From Saccharothrix sp. NRRL B-16348 (lineage in GTDB: Bacteria > Actinomycetota > Actinomycetes > Mycobacteriales > Pseudonocardiaceae): a DNA stretch of 64,000 nt. Below are positions 52,882 through 60,891 of the stretch, in pieces. The stretch is taken from contig NZ_LGED01000136.1 in the NCBI RefSeq assembly GCF_001280085.1, forward strand, positions 68,658 to 132,657. The letters run 5' to 3'. The first letter of the stretch is position 1; the number at the start of each line of letters is the position of its first letter. The notes beneath the pieces are model-generated. The model had not been told where the DNA came from. It saw only the letters and a program-made list of their open reading frames with translations, and did no database searches. Made by a program: the position numbers and the translations under genes.

Positions 52882-54005
52882 CCGAGCACATCCACGATGA
52901 CGGTGACCTGGACCAGCGGCTGTCCGATGGCCTGGCGGCCCTGCACTCCGCGTTGGACCGGATCCTGGACTTCGATGCCGGCGTGGCCGACGCGACCCTG
53001 CCGGGACGGACCGACGCCCTTGACCGGGACCTGGACTCCGCGTTGGACCTGGACGCCGGCCTGGCCGCGATCCTGTCCACCCGCCCCACCACACCTCCCC
53101 TCGGGGACCAGTCGGCCTCGGAGGAAGGCTCTTCGGCTTCTGCGCTGCGCCGCTTCGCCGACGAGCTGATCGCCCAGCCCGCACACCAGCGACTGCGCGT
53201 CCGCACCTGGCTGCCCCGCACGCAGCTCGACGCCATCTACGCACTCGCATCGCTGGGCCACCGGACCCGCGAAGACTTGCGTAGCCGCGCCCGCGCCCTC
53301 GCCCGCGACCTCGCCCTCGCACGCGACCTCGCCCTCGCCCGCGACCGCGCCCGCGACCCCGCCCGCGCCCTCGACCGCGCCCGCGACCGCGCCCGCGACC
53401 TCGCCCGCGACCTCGCCCGCGCTCTCGACCACGCCCGCGCTCTCGACCACGACCACGCCCTCGACCACGCCCGCGCTCTCGACCGCGCTCTCGACCTCGC
53501 CCGCGACCTCGACCACGACCTCGACCGCGCCTGCGAGCTCGCCCTCGAGCTCGCCCGCGCCCGCGAGCTCGACCGCGCTCTCGACCGCGCCCGCGCTCTC
53601 GACCACGCTCTCGACCTCGACCGCGCTCTCGACCGCGCTCTCGACCGCGCCCGCGTCCTCGACCACGCCCGCGACGACGCCCGGGACAGGCCTTCCGGTC
53701 GTGTTGTCCTGTATGCCTTCATTGCGGCACTGGTGCGGGACCGTGGCGGTGATGAAGAAGTCGAGCATGAGTTGATCGCCGCAGTCGAAATCATGGAGAA
53801 GGCGATTTCGGACGTGGTGGGCGCGGATCTGGACGGAGCTGATTTGCGCGGTATCTCTTTGGAGGGGGTGCGCTGGTCGAGCGCGACGCGGTGGCCGTCC
53901 GACTGGGCGGAGTGGGTCCGCCGAGCCTCGGTGCCAGTCGCACTCGACTTGTGGGAGATCCGCGGCGGCGGGCTCAGCGTCGATGAGTTCGTTCCGACGA
54001 CCTGA
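52878..54005 (+). CDS. Protein with long Ala/Arg/Asp/Leu tract, coupled to sigma factor
   Basis: 375 aa; GTG at 52878 overlaps the sigma stop. N-terminal residues 1-125 are acidic and helical with repeats of LDxALDLDAG type. Residues about 135-272 are a near-perfect charged tract made of two- and four-residue units (LARD, RARD, RALD, LDHA), predicted as one long alpha-helix or coiled coil. The C-terminal 100 residues (VVLYAFIAALVRDRGGDEEV, DLDGADLRGISLEGVRWSSA) resemble a domain found at the end of many actinobacterial pentapeptide-like or scaffold proteins. No enzyme motif. The overlap implies a sigma partner role, perhaps anti-sigma or scaffold. Confidence 0.65.
   Translation: MTEHIHDDGDLDQRLSDGLAALHSALDRILDFDAGVADATLPGRTDALDRDLDSALDLDAGLAAILSTRPTTPPLGDQSASEEGSSASALRRFADELIAQPAHQRLRVRTWLPRTQLDAIYALASLGHRTREDLRSRARALARDLALARDLALARDRARDPARALDRARDRARDLARDLARALDHARALDHDHALDHARALDRALDLARDLDHDLDRACELALELARARELDRALDRARALDHALDLDRALDRALDRARVLDHARDDARDRPSGRVVLYAFIAALVRDRGGDEEVEHELIAAVEIMEKAISDVVGADLDGADLRGISLEGVRWSSATRWPSDWAEWVRRASVPVALDLWEIRGGGLSVDEFVPTT
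53281..53690 (+). repeat. 410-bp 6/12-bp coding microsatellite
   Basis: Consecutive CTCGCCCGCGAC-like and CTCGACCGCGCC-like 12-mers (hexamers CTCGAC, CGCGCC, CACGCC interleaved). The reverse strand also stays open through it. Length should vary between strains by slippage in steps of 12 bp (or 6 bp), which would keep the reading frame. Confidence 0.8.
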
Positions 54006-54154
54006 CGGGCCGTAGAAGTCCGTGTGGTGCCGAAACCGCCTGGTCACCGCTCGTGCACGCAGGCGGCACGGCCTGGCGCGAGCGTAGGGTCGCGGCGTGG
54101 GGCGCGGCGCGTCGGGGGATTGCGTCGAACGCCCCGACGGTCCGGGGGGACCTG
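54006..54154. other. Candidate oriT region upstream of mobC
   Basis: This 149-nt gap precedes the mobilization genes, the usual place for oriT in MOB-P type elements. It holds CCGCCTG (54036-54042) and its complement CAGGCGG (54060-54066) with an 17-nt loop. No nic consensus can be assigned by eye. Confidence 0.3.
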
Positions 54155-54709
54155 ATGCGCCACAACGAGGACGACCAGGCACGCCCGGCCAGCGACTGGC
54201 CGGGCGACGATCCCGACGCCGCCGGCCCGCCACCGGACACGGCGGCCGAGGACGACCCGGTGTCGCTGCGGAACTTGATCGGCCACGGAGGGCACCTGGC
54301 GCCCGTCGCGGGTGGGCGTCGACGGCAACTGCTGCTGCGGTTCACCCCAGGGGAGCTGGCCGAGGTCACCGGCCGCGCCGCCGCCTACGGGTTGGCTCCG
54401 GCGGCGTTCGCGCACATCACCGCGAGGTTCTTCGAGCCGACCGCCCGCGCGCTGCGGCGGTTGCGGCCGCCGATGAGTCGGCAGGACGCGGTCGCCCTGG
54501 CGGCGGATCTGGTGCCGCTGCGCCGGACGCTGTCGGGGATCGGCACCAACCTCAACCAGCTCGCCCGCGCCGCCAACGCCGGTGACCAGGTCAGCGCGGC
54601 GCAGCTCACGGCCGCGGTCGAGTACCTGGCGCACGTGCTTGCGCGGGTCGAGAACTGGCTGGACCGGCTCGACCCCGACCGGGTCGTGCACCGGCGCGGC
54701 CCGCGATGA
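54155..54709 (+). CDS. MobC-like relaxosome accessory protein
   Basis: 184 aa from the ATG at 54155, GGGGGA just upstream; a longer frame from 54053 has no support. The N-terminus is acidic and disordered. Residues about 60-160 carry QLLLRFTPGELAEVTGRAAA (ribbon-helix-helix-like) and the MobC signature VPLRRTLSGIGTNLNQLARA, ending in the helix AVEYLAHVLARVENWLDRL. MobC proteins bind oriT and help the relaxase. The relaxase starts 7 nt after its stop. Confidence 0.8.
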   Translation: MRHNEDDQARPASDWPGDDPDAAGPPPDTAAEDDPVSLRNLIGHGGHLAPVAGGRRRQLLLRFTPGELAEVTGRAAAYGLAPAAFAHITARFFEPTARALRRLRPPMSRQDAVALAADLVPLRRTLSGIGTNLNQLARAANAGDQVSAAQLTAAVEYLAHVLARVENWLDRLDPDRVVHRRGPR

Positions 54710-54716
54710 GCCGGCG

Positions 54717-56324
54717 ATGCTGCCGAAACTGCTGCCGCGCCACTCCAACCTGCGCGACACGGTGCGGTACCTGTTCGCCGTCGGCGGCCGCACGGTGCAC
54801 ACCGACCCGCACATCGTGGCGGCGTGGGACGATGACCTGCTGCACCCCGACGTCGCCCGACCCAACGACCAGGGCGCGGATCGCGAGACCGCGTTGCGGG
54901 AGATCATCACGCAGCTCGACGCGCCGCGCCGTCTGCGGCACAAGACGGTGGCGGCTGGGCACGTGCTGCACGTGCCGATCTCCGCGCACCGCGACGACGG
55001 CCTGCTCGGCGACCAGCGGTGGCGTGAGCTCGCGGAGGAGTTCGTGGCCCGGTTGGGGTTGGAGCGGTGTCGGTGGATCGCTGTGCACCACGGCACCTCG
55101 AAGGCGGGCAACGACCACGTGCACCTGGTGGTGCAGCTGGTCGATGAGGACGGCAAGGTCGCGCGGCTGTCGCACAGCAAGGTCAAGTCCCGCGCGTGGG
55201 CGCAGGAGGTCGAGCAGCGGCTGGGCCTGGTGCGCACCGGCGCGACCGGCACCGGCGCCCGTGAGCTGACCCGCGCCGAACACGAACGCGCCGACCGCAC
55301 CGGTGTCGAGCCGCAACGGCGCACGCTGGAACGGCGGGTGCGGGCCGCGGCCGCCGGGTCGACCGGGCCGGGCGAGTTCGTCGACGTCCTCGCGAGGGCC
55401 GGGGTGCGGGTGACGCCGGTGACCGGCGGCGACGGCGGAGCGGAGCGGGTGACCGGCTACCGGGTCGCCCTGGACGAGGACCAGGTGCTCGACGGCGGCC
55501 CGGCCCTGCAGCTGGGCGGAGGGCAGTTGGCCCGCGACCTCACGCTGCCGAAGCTGGCCGACCGGTGGCGAACCACTCGCGGCGTCCTCGGCGACGACGC
55601 GGTACCCGATCGACCGGTGGCCGTCGACGTCGCCGCCCCGACGGCGTGGGCACCGGGCTCGACCAGGCCGACACGCGGCGGGGACGCGTGGTGGGCGAGG
55701 GCCACGGTGCACGTGACCACGGCGGCCGGGTTGCTGGACCGCCTCGACCTGGACGATCCGGTCCACCGGCACGTGGCGGTGGAGCAGGCCGCGCAGTTCG
55801 CCGCGGTGCTCGCGCTGCGCTGGCCCGCCGACACGGCCGACGAACACCAGCGGCGGGTGGCCGACGCGGTGCGCCGCGCGGCCGACGACCTCGCCGCCGC
55901 GACCCGGCTGTGGCACCCGGAACCGGTGCGCCGCCCGCCTCGACCCCGGCTGCTGCTGCCGGTCCTGGCCAAGATCGCGGTGCGGCTGGCGCGGACCGGT
56001 GATGCCGAACTTGCCTTCGCCCTGCTGGTCCTGGCAGCGCTCGCGGTGCTGGTCATCGCCCTGTCCGACCGCGTCACCGGGACCGGGAAACTACGGCCGC
56101 CGCGCGGTGAACCCGGCGCGTACCTGCGCGCGGCCGCCGACCACCTGCGCCCGTACCAACACCGCAGCACCACCGCACAGGCCGGCTCGACGGCTGTGCG
56201 GAAGGACCCGACGGCGCAGCAGGTCGACGACGTCGACCGGCGGCTCGCCGCATCGCGGGCCCGGCTCGCCGGACGTCCGGTACCGGGTGTCGACCCGCGT
56301 CGTCGCACCGGACCGGCCCGGTGA
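54717..56324 (+). CDS. Relaxase / mobilization nuclease (MobA-like)
   Basis: 535 aa; ATG at 54717. N-terminal relaxase domain with a candidate nicking Tyr18 (RDTVRYLFAVGG), HHGTSKAGNDHVHLVVQLVD carrying H124/H125 and the H134-x-H136 pair that bind metal. A linker and a helical C-terminal domain follow, with a hydrophobic helix pair (about 445-475: AELAFALLVLAALAVLVIAL) that may dock at the transfer channel. It would nick oriT and pilot the strand into a co-resident conjugative system; no own type IV secretion genes are seen in the window, so the element is mobilizable rather than self-transferring. Confidence 0.82.
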   Translation: MLPKLLPRHSNLRDTVRYLFAVGGRTVHTDPHIVAAWDDDLLHPDVARPNDQGADRETALREIITQLDAPRRLRHKTVAAGHVLHVPISAHRDDGLLGDQRWRELAEEFVARLGLERCRWIAVHHGTSKAGNDHVHLVVQLVDEDGKVARLSHSKVKSRAWAQEVEQRLGLVRTGATGTGARELTRAEHERADRTGVEPQRRTLERRVRAAAAGSTGPGEFVDVLARAGVRVTPVTGGDGGAERVTGYRVALDEDQVLDGGPALQLGGGQLARDLTLPKLADRWRTTRGVLGDDAVPDRPVAVDVAAPTAWAPGSTRPTRGGDAWWARATVHVTTAAGLLDRLDLDDPVHRHVAVEQAAQFAAVLALRWPADTADEHQRRVADAVRRAADDLAAATRLWHPEPVRRPPRPRLLLPVLAKIAVRLARTGDAELAFALLVLAALAVLVIALSDRVTGTGKLRPPRGEPGAYLRAAADHLRPYQHRSTTAQAGSTAVRKDPTAQQVDDVDRRLAASRARLAGRPVPGVDPRRRTGPAR

Positions 56325-56418
56325 CCAGCCCGACGGTCACGATCAGCACCACCGCGCGGACCGTGCGGCCGGTGCTGGCAAGGACGTTCTCGATCAGGAC
56401 CAACAGGTTCTTCGACAT
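56074..56418 (-). CDS. Possible small membrane protein antisense to the relaxase end
   Basis: From an ATG at 56418: SKNLLVLIENVLASTGRTVR followed by a hydrophobic helix AVVLIVTVGLVTGPVRC and a basic tail that lies entirely opposite the relaxase C-terminus. The first 45 residues look protein-like and the rest is probably antisense. Weak. Confidence 0.3.
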   Translation of the reverse strand: MSKNLLVLIENVLASTGRTVRAVVLIVTVGLVTGPVRCDDAGRHPVPDVRRAGPAMRRAAGRRRRPAAPSGPSAQPSSRPVRWCCGVGTGAGGRRPRAGTRRVHRAAAVVSRSR

Positions 56419-56699
56419 GGCCACGACGATGCCGGGGCCGGCTGGCCGTTCCGCCGACCGCGCCGGTGGAGGCGACTGGCACAACCACTGGCAGCGGTGC
56501 CGAACGCACAGGCGCGCACCGATGTGGAGTTCGCGAATCGCGCCTGTGAGTCTGGGATACCAGCGGATCCCTTACCGCGTGCCCTGACCAGGAGGTTCGA
56601 GCCGAACAGGGGAATCAGCTCTAACAGGTACCCCAAGATGATCCCCCGTCGGCACCCGTATCGGATCCCCCGACGGAAGTGGGCGTGGAGCGGTGTCGA
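56419..56699. other. Region between relaxase and coiled-coil gene
   Basis: About 280 bp with no convincing gene; a reverse frame (GYLLELIPLFGSNLLVRARG near 56635-56577) has some protein-like character only. Confidence 0.3.
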
Positions 56700-57047
56700 T
56701 CAGCCGGGCTGGTCGGTGTCCGGCCCGGTCAGCCTGGTCAACAGGTCCACGACCGTCTGCTGGCCGGCGGCGACGCCGTCGAGCTTGCCGCGCATCTCGG
56801 TGAACCCGGAGTCGACCTTGCCGCGCAGGTCACCGAAGTCCTCGCGCAACGCGTTGAAGCTGGACGTGGTGGCCGTGCGGAAGTCGCGGATCTCGGAGCG
56901 GAACTGCGCGACGTCGCGGTCGGCACCACCGGCCAACACACGAGCGGCGGCAGCGTCTTGGGCGGTGGCGCGCAGGGTGTTGGTCAGCTCCTCGACCTGG
57001 CTCTCCAGCGCGGCCACGCGGGCCTCCAGGCTCTCCGGCTCTGCCAT
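56700..57047 (-). CDS. Small coiled-coil protein
   Basis: 115 aa; ATG at 57047. Continuous heptads (ESLEARVAALESQVEELTNT, FRSEIRDFRTATTSSFNALR, EDFGDLRGKVDSGFTEMRGK, LDGVAAGQQTVVDLLTRL) like the short coiled-coil proteins found in phages and mobile elements. It diverges from the DnaB-like gene, sharing a 130-bp promoter region. Role unknown. Confidence 0.65.
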   Translation of the reverse strand: MAEPESLEARVAALESQVEELTNTLRATAQDAAAARVLAGGADRDVAQFRSEIRDFRTATTSSFNALREDFGDLRGKVDSGFTEMRGKLDGVAAGQQTVVDLLTRLTGPDTDQPG

Positions 57048-57177
57048 GTCGGTCAGGCTACCGCCGTCGTCCGCCCAGCGAACCGCGCCGTGCCGACGGA
57101 GCCGGCGATCGGGCGAATGTGTGGCGCCGACCGGTGGGCCGCGCATCGAAGCGGCGAAGATCGGCTATAACAGCGCG

Positions 57178-58581
57178 ATGCCTGATTCTCCCGTCCTGGA
57201 GTCGGTGTCCGCTGCGGATGAGGTGACCGTTCCGACGGCGGCGCCGGGCGGGTACGACCTGCCAAACGATCCGGAAGCGGAACGGGCGGTTCTCGGCGCC
57301 GTGATGACCAGCACCGACGCGATCATCGACGTGGTGGAGCTCGTGGCCCCGGACGACTTCCACGAGCCCGGTCACGCGATCGTCTACGACGCGGTCCTCC
57401 AGCTGTACGGCACCGGCGAGCCTGGCGGTCCGACCGCGGTGGTCGAGCTGCTTCGGGACAAGAAGCTGTTGGAACAGGCCGGCGGCGAGGAGTACGTACG
57501 CGCACTGCCGTCGAGGGTGACGAAGACCGCCAACGCACCCTCGTGCGCCGAGGTCGTGAGGAAGAAGGCGTTGTTGCGCCGACTGGTTCGGGCCGGTGCC
57601 CGCATCGGTGAGCTGGCGCGGGTGGCCGACCGGAACGAGGTCGCTGCGGACGAGGTGATCGGCAGCACGAGTGCCGAGTTGGCCTCTGCGGTCCGCGGCC
57701 ATGACCGGGAGTACAGCGCGGACATGGTCGACATGTTGCAAGCGCTGATGGCGGATCTGGACGCCAGGACCTCGCCAGAGGACCTCTCCGGCATCCCTAC
57801 CGGCTTCTTCGACCTCGACGAACTCACCGATGGACTGCCCGGTGGTTCGCTGACCGTCATCGGCTCGGCTCCGGGGATCGGCAGCACGACGCTGGCACTG
57901 GACTTCGCCCGATTCGCCGCGCTGCGCAAGGGGATCGGGGCCGCGTTCCTGACGTTGACCGACACCACCCGATCGGTCACCCACCGGGTGATCAGCGCGG
58001 AGGCCCGTATCCGGCTGGCCGACCTGCGTTCGGGGCGGATGAACGACGCGGACTGGACCAGGCTGGCGCGCAAGGCGTCCGACATCGCCGAGAAGCCGCT
58101 GATGGTCACCCCCGTGACGAACCCCGACGTCAGGTCGGTGCTGTTCACGGCGCAGGACCTGGTGTGGCAGCAGGGTGCCCGGTTGGTGGTGATCGACTCG
58201 CTGCACATGCTCACCGCGCGCCGCGAACCCCGCTACGAGAACCGGGAACGCGAGGTCGCCGAGATCACCCGTCGACTCAAGCGCTTCGCCTTGGCGACCG
58301 GCACCGCCGTCGTGGTCACCGCGCAACTGTCCACCAACCCCGGTCCCCGCCAACCCATCCCGCCCCGGCCGAGCCTTGCCGACCTTCGCGACTCCGGCAC
58401 GATCGCTCACGTGGCAGACCTGGTCGTGCTCATCGACCGCCCGGACGCCTGGGAACGGGACTCCATCCGTGCGGGGGAAGCCGACCTCATCGTGGCCAAG
58501 AACAACAACGGCGCCACCACCACGCTGACGGTCGCCCACCAGTTGCACTTCGGCCGGTTCGCGGACCTGGCGCAGCGCTGA
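57178..58581 (+). CDS. DnaB-like helicase paralogue with altered Walker A
   Basis: 467 aa; ATG at 57178. N-terminal DnaB domain (DLPNDPEAERAVLGAVMTST, DDFHEPGHAIVYDAVLQLY), linker, and RecA-like domain (IPTGFFDLDELTDGLPGGSL). The P-loop reads GSAPGIG-S236-T instead of GxxxxGKS/T: the invariant lysine is serine (codon AGC at 57883). Walker B RLVVIDSLHML and later motifs AVVVTAQLSTNPGPR, SLADLRDSGTIAHVADLVVL look normal. It is likely impaired in ATP hydrolysis unless another residue substitutes, so it may be a regulatory or loading protein of the mobile element rather than a working replicative helicase. Confidence 0.85.
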   Translation: MPDSPVLESVSAADEVTVPTAAPGGYDLPNDPEAERAVLGAVMTSTDAIIDVVELVAPDDFHEPGHAIVYDAVLQLYGTGEPGGPTAVVELLRDKKLLEQAGGEEYVRALPSRVTKTANAPSCAEVVRKKALLRRLVRAGARIGELARVADRNEVAADEVIGSTSAELASAVRGHDREYSADMVDMLQALMADLDARTSPEDLSGIPTGFFDLDELTDGLPGGSLTVIGSAPGIGSTTLALDFARFAALRKGIGAAFLTLTDTTRSVTHRVISAEARIRLADLRSGRMNDADWTRLARKASDIAEKPLMVTPVTNPDVRSVLFTAQDLVWQQGARLVVIDSLHMLTARREPRYENREREVAEITRRLKRFALATGTAVVVTAQLSTNPGPRQPIPPRPSLADLRDSGTIAHVADLVVLIDRPDAWERDSIRAGEADLIVAKNNNGATTTLTVAHQLHFGRFADLAQR

Positions 58582-58634
58582 CGTCGGTGGCGAATCGCTC
58601 GTCCGAGCTACGCGCCCCGCACCGGGCCGGCGTT

Positions 58635-59042
58635 CTACTTGCGGCTGTGCGCGTCCCCTTCGAAGTACATGGCCTTACGCAGCCCGTCCATGCCGTCGGC
58701 GTGCTCGTCAAGCGCTGCGGTGTGCTCTTTGAGCGCCGTGGTGTTCTGCTCAGTGAGGTCGTTGCCGTGGCGCAGCTCGTGGTAGATCGCACGCAGCAAC
58801 GACACCTGCGCCCATCCGATGTGCGTGGTCTCGGTGGGATCGGTAGGCGTGTCGTCGGCGGACCGCAGGTGCTCGACCGCGGTTTGGAAGAACTGCTCGC
58901 CGCGTGCCCGATGCGTGGCGTCGGTTCCGGCGGTGGTGGTCTCGTCAGCCTTGGCGATGCTGCTTTTGTCCTCGGTCACGGGGAAGAAGGTAGCGGCTGG
59001 CGGCGGCTGTCCCTGCACCCCTCGGCTACTCTTCGCGTTCAT
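58635..59042 (-). CDS. Hypothetical accessory protein
   Basis: 135 aa from the ATG at 59042. The N-terminal third is polar; residues 50-125 are helical (HRARGEQFFQTAVEHLRSAD, THIGWAQVSLLRAIYHELRH, ALKEHTAALDEHADGMDGL). Similar small helical proteins are frequent cargo of actinobacterial integrative elements. Convergent with the DnaB-like gene, 53 nt between stops. Confidence 0.6.
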   Translation of the reverse strand: MNAKSSRGVQGQPPPAATFFPVTEDKSSIAKADETTTAGTDATHRARGEQFFQTAVEHLRSADDTPTDPTETTHIGWAQVSLLRAIYHELRHGNDLTEQNTTALKEHTAALDEHADGMDGLRKAMYFEGDAHSRK

Positions 59043-59080
59043 TTGAACGACCGGAGTTACCGGAGAAGGACGGGTCCGTC

Positions 59081-59410
59081 GTGAACCCCAAGCTGGACGC
59101 ATACGAGGTCGCCGCCTACGACGACAAGATCGAGTACATCAGGGTGGTGGCGCAGCGCGGCGCCGACGCACGCACGCTGTTCGATGATTCCGGTCAACGA
59201 CTGCCGCTGTTCGGGCGGAGCACCCGGGCCACCCAGGTCTACGAGGCGCTTGCGGTCACGCGGCCCTGTGGACCCAACGGTGCCGTGCACGCGCTGGCCG
59301 ACACACCGACCGACGACCCGGGCGGTGTCAGCTGGCGGTGGTCCGCGCACGTGCGAGGTGTTCGTCGCGTCCTTTCTGGCAGGTGCGCCGCGGCCCGCTC
59401 CGCCGAGTAG
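59081..59410 (+). CDS. Hypothetical small protein
   Basis: 109 aa; GTG at 59081 with GGAGAAGG upstream. The N-terminal 85 residues are protein-like (LDAYEVAAYDDKIEYIRVVA, RATQVYEALAVTRPCGPNG). The Arg-rich end may result from a frameshift near 59330, since the next frame gives RTCEVFVASFLAG. It diverges from the gene at 59042. Function unknown. Confidence 0.5.
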   Translation: MNPKLDAYEVAAYDDKIEYIRVVAQRGADARTLFDDSGQRLPLFGRSTRATQVYEALAVTRPCGPNGAVHALADTPTDDPGGVSWRWSAHVRGVRRVLSGRCAAARSAE

Positions 59411-59539
59411 CTGATCACCGGGCTGCGCGGCAGCGCTCCGGTCAAGACCGCACGCCGGTCGCTACCGCTGTTGCCGGCGAACCGGACGCCTGCGGCGCGG
59501 ACCCCGGCCGTGACCGAGACCCGCGCCGTACGTGCGGGC

Positions 59540-60172
59540 TCAGGCCGCTTCGGCGGGCAGGACCTCGTCGGCGATGGCCTCGGCGATCTCGGCGAAGCCG
59601 AGGTCCTCCGAGGTGCTCAGGCCGACCACGTCGGCCAGCAACCGGCTGCGGGCCTTCAGCTCCTCGAAGGTCACCCCGTGCAGCACCGGGATGACGCGCT
59701 CCCCGCTGAGCAGGGCGTACATCTCCCGCTCGGCCCAGCCGCCGGTGGCCTGAAGGAACGCGGGCGTGACCAGGACCAGGCCGACGTGGCTGGTCTTCAG
59801 CCCGGTGTCGAGCTGCCGGGCCAGGCTCTCGCCCAGGCGCACCTCCCGCTCGCTGAACCAGACCTCCAGGCCCTGCTCGCGCAATGCGGCGTCCAGTTCG
59901 GCGGCCGCGCCGCGACGGTCGGGCCAGGCGTGGCACAGGAACAGGTCGTACTCGCGGGGAGTCGGGTCCTCCTGCACCGCGGTGAAGGTCCGGTCGAGCA
60001 GCTCCTGCTCGACGACGGTGAACCGCTGCGTGGTGGAGGGCAGGCTCCTGGAAGCGCTGCGGGCCCGGCGGCCCAGGCGGTCCAGGTCGCGGGCGGCGCT
60101 TTCGAGCCGGCGCTGTGCGGTGCGCAGCTTGGAGATCTGCGCGTTGAACCGGCTCCGGTTGAAGCTGGCCAT
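59540..60172 (-). CDS. TIR-domain protein
   Basis: 210 aa; ATG at 60172 with AAGGAG 8 nt upstream. N-terminal coiled coil (RFNAQISKLRTAQRRLESAA, residues 8-36) and a TIR domain at about 74-205: EYDLFLCHAWPDRRGAAAEL, LEVWFSEREVRLGESLARQL, HVGLVLVTPAFLQATGGWAE with E150 as the candidate catalytic glutamate (W146 plus 4), then a C-terminal helix. Bacterial TIR domains often cleave NAD+ or make cyclic ADP-ribose signals in anti-phage defence. No SLOG/Sir2-like partner is adjacent, so it may act alone, use the coiled coil to assemble, or serve an element-encoded function. Confidence 0.82.
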   Translation of the reverse strand: MASFNRSRFNAQISKLRTAQRRLESAARDLDRLGRRARSASRSLPSTTQRFTVVEQELLDRTFTAVQEDPTPREYDLFLCHAWPDRRGAAAELDAALREQGLEVWFSEREVRLGESLARQLDTGLKTSHVGLVLVTPAFLQATGGWAEREMYALLSGERVIPVLHGVTFEELKARSRLLADVVGLSTSEDLGFAEIAEAIADEVLPAEAA

Positions 60173-60891
60173 GACGGACACTCCTTTGACGTCGTTCGAC
60201 AAAAGGTGTGGTCACAGCGCGTGCGGGAAGCACGGACCGGAGTCCGGCGCCGCACCGCACGCGCTGCGCCGACGACTGCCTCCAGCGCATCGACGCAGGT
60301 GGCATGGGTCGCCGTCCGACTGACCCGACAGGCGGACGAGGGTGGTCACCACCCGCGCCCGCTGTCTACACTCCGGATTGCGTTGTACCGGTATCCGGTC
60401 AGTCGGCTACCACGAGGCCCCTCCCACGTTCCCCACGGTTGCAGCCGCAGGAAACGTGACCCGGAGGGGCCTTTTCGCGTTCACAGTACCTTCACCGAAG
60501 GGTCTGCCACAACGCTTGATCGGGTGCGCACGCAACTGTCATACATGCGCGCGACACGGATGATCCTTATCGCCTTGCCTGCGGTGGCCCGCGAAGCGGC
60601 TACCACCCGAGTGGGTGAAGAACCCCCTGTTCAGCAGGGGTGCCCGCCACCGGGACCGCCGAGGCCGGGCAGCCCCGGTGTCCGCGCCGTCGTGCTACGA
60701 AAGGCGGCGGCGTTATGACGAGAACACCGGCAGTGTCACTCACATAAACAGCCCGATCCGCAGGGGTACCCAACTCTTTTTAGGTATTTCTCGGCCCTTA
60801 ACGCCAGTGGAGACGAGGTCCGGGAAGCCCGAGGCCGAGGAGGTTCGGCAACGGTGCCGTGCATCGAGTTGTCGACTGGCGACGTCACGCT
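60173..60891. other. 719 bp non-coding between TIR gene and recombinase
   Basis: No gene seen. It contains the hairpin at 60415-60475 and a smaller hairpin CCCCTG-TTCAG-CAGGGG near 60624-60640. It is one candidate location for the element's attachment site because the recombinase stops at 60892. Confidence 0.4.
60415..60475 (+). terminator. Strong hairpin followed by T-tract, possible small-RNA terminator
   Basis: AGGCCCCTCC (60415-60424) pairs with GGAGGGGCCT (60463-60472), with an inner CACGTT/AACGTG stem, and TTTT follows on the forward strand. No forward-strand protein gene precedes it, so it may end an unannotated small RNA starting in 60200-60400. Confidence 0.5.

Noticed and set aside
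53281..53690. Tandem repeats considered as a CRISPR array
   Set aside because: Units are 6/12 bp without spacers and lie in frame within a coding sequence.
52755..54233. Reverse-strand frame of nearly 500 codons through the Ala/Arg/Asp/Leu tract
   Set aside because: The hexamer repeats keep all frames open. The forward frame has a coupled start, conserved C-terminal domain and operon context; the reverse has none.
60615..60645. CCCCTG...CAGGGG hairpin considered as a CRISPR repeat or attachment core
   Set aside because: Only one copy was found in the window; too short to support either.
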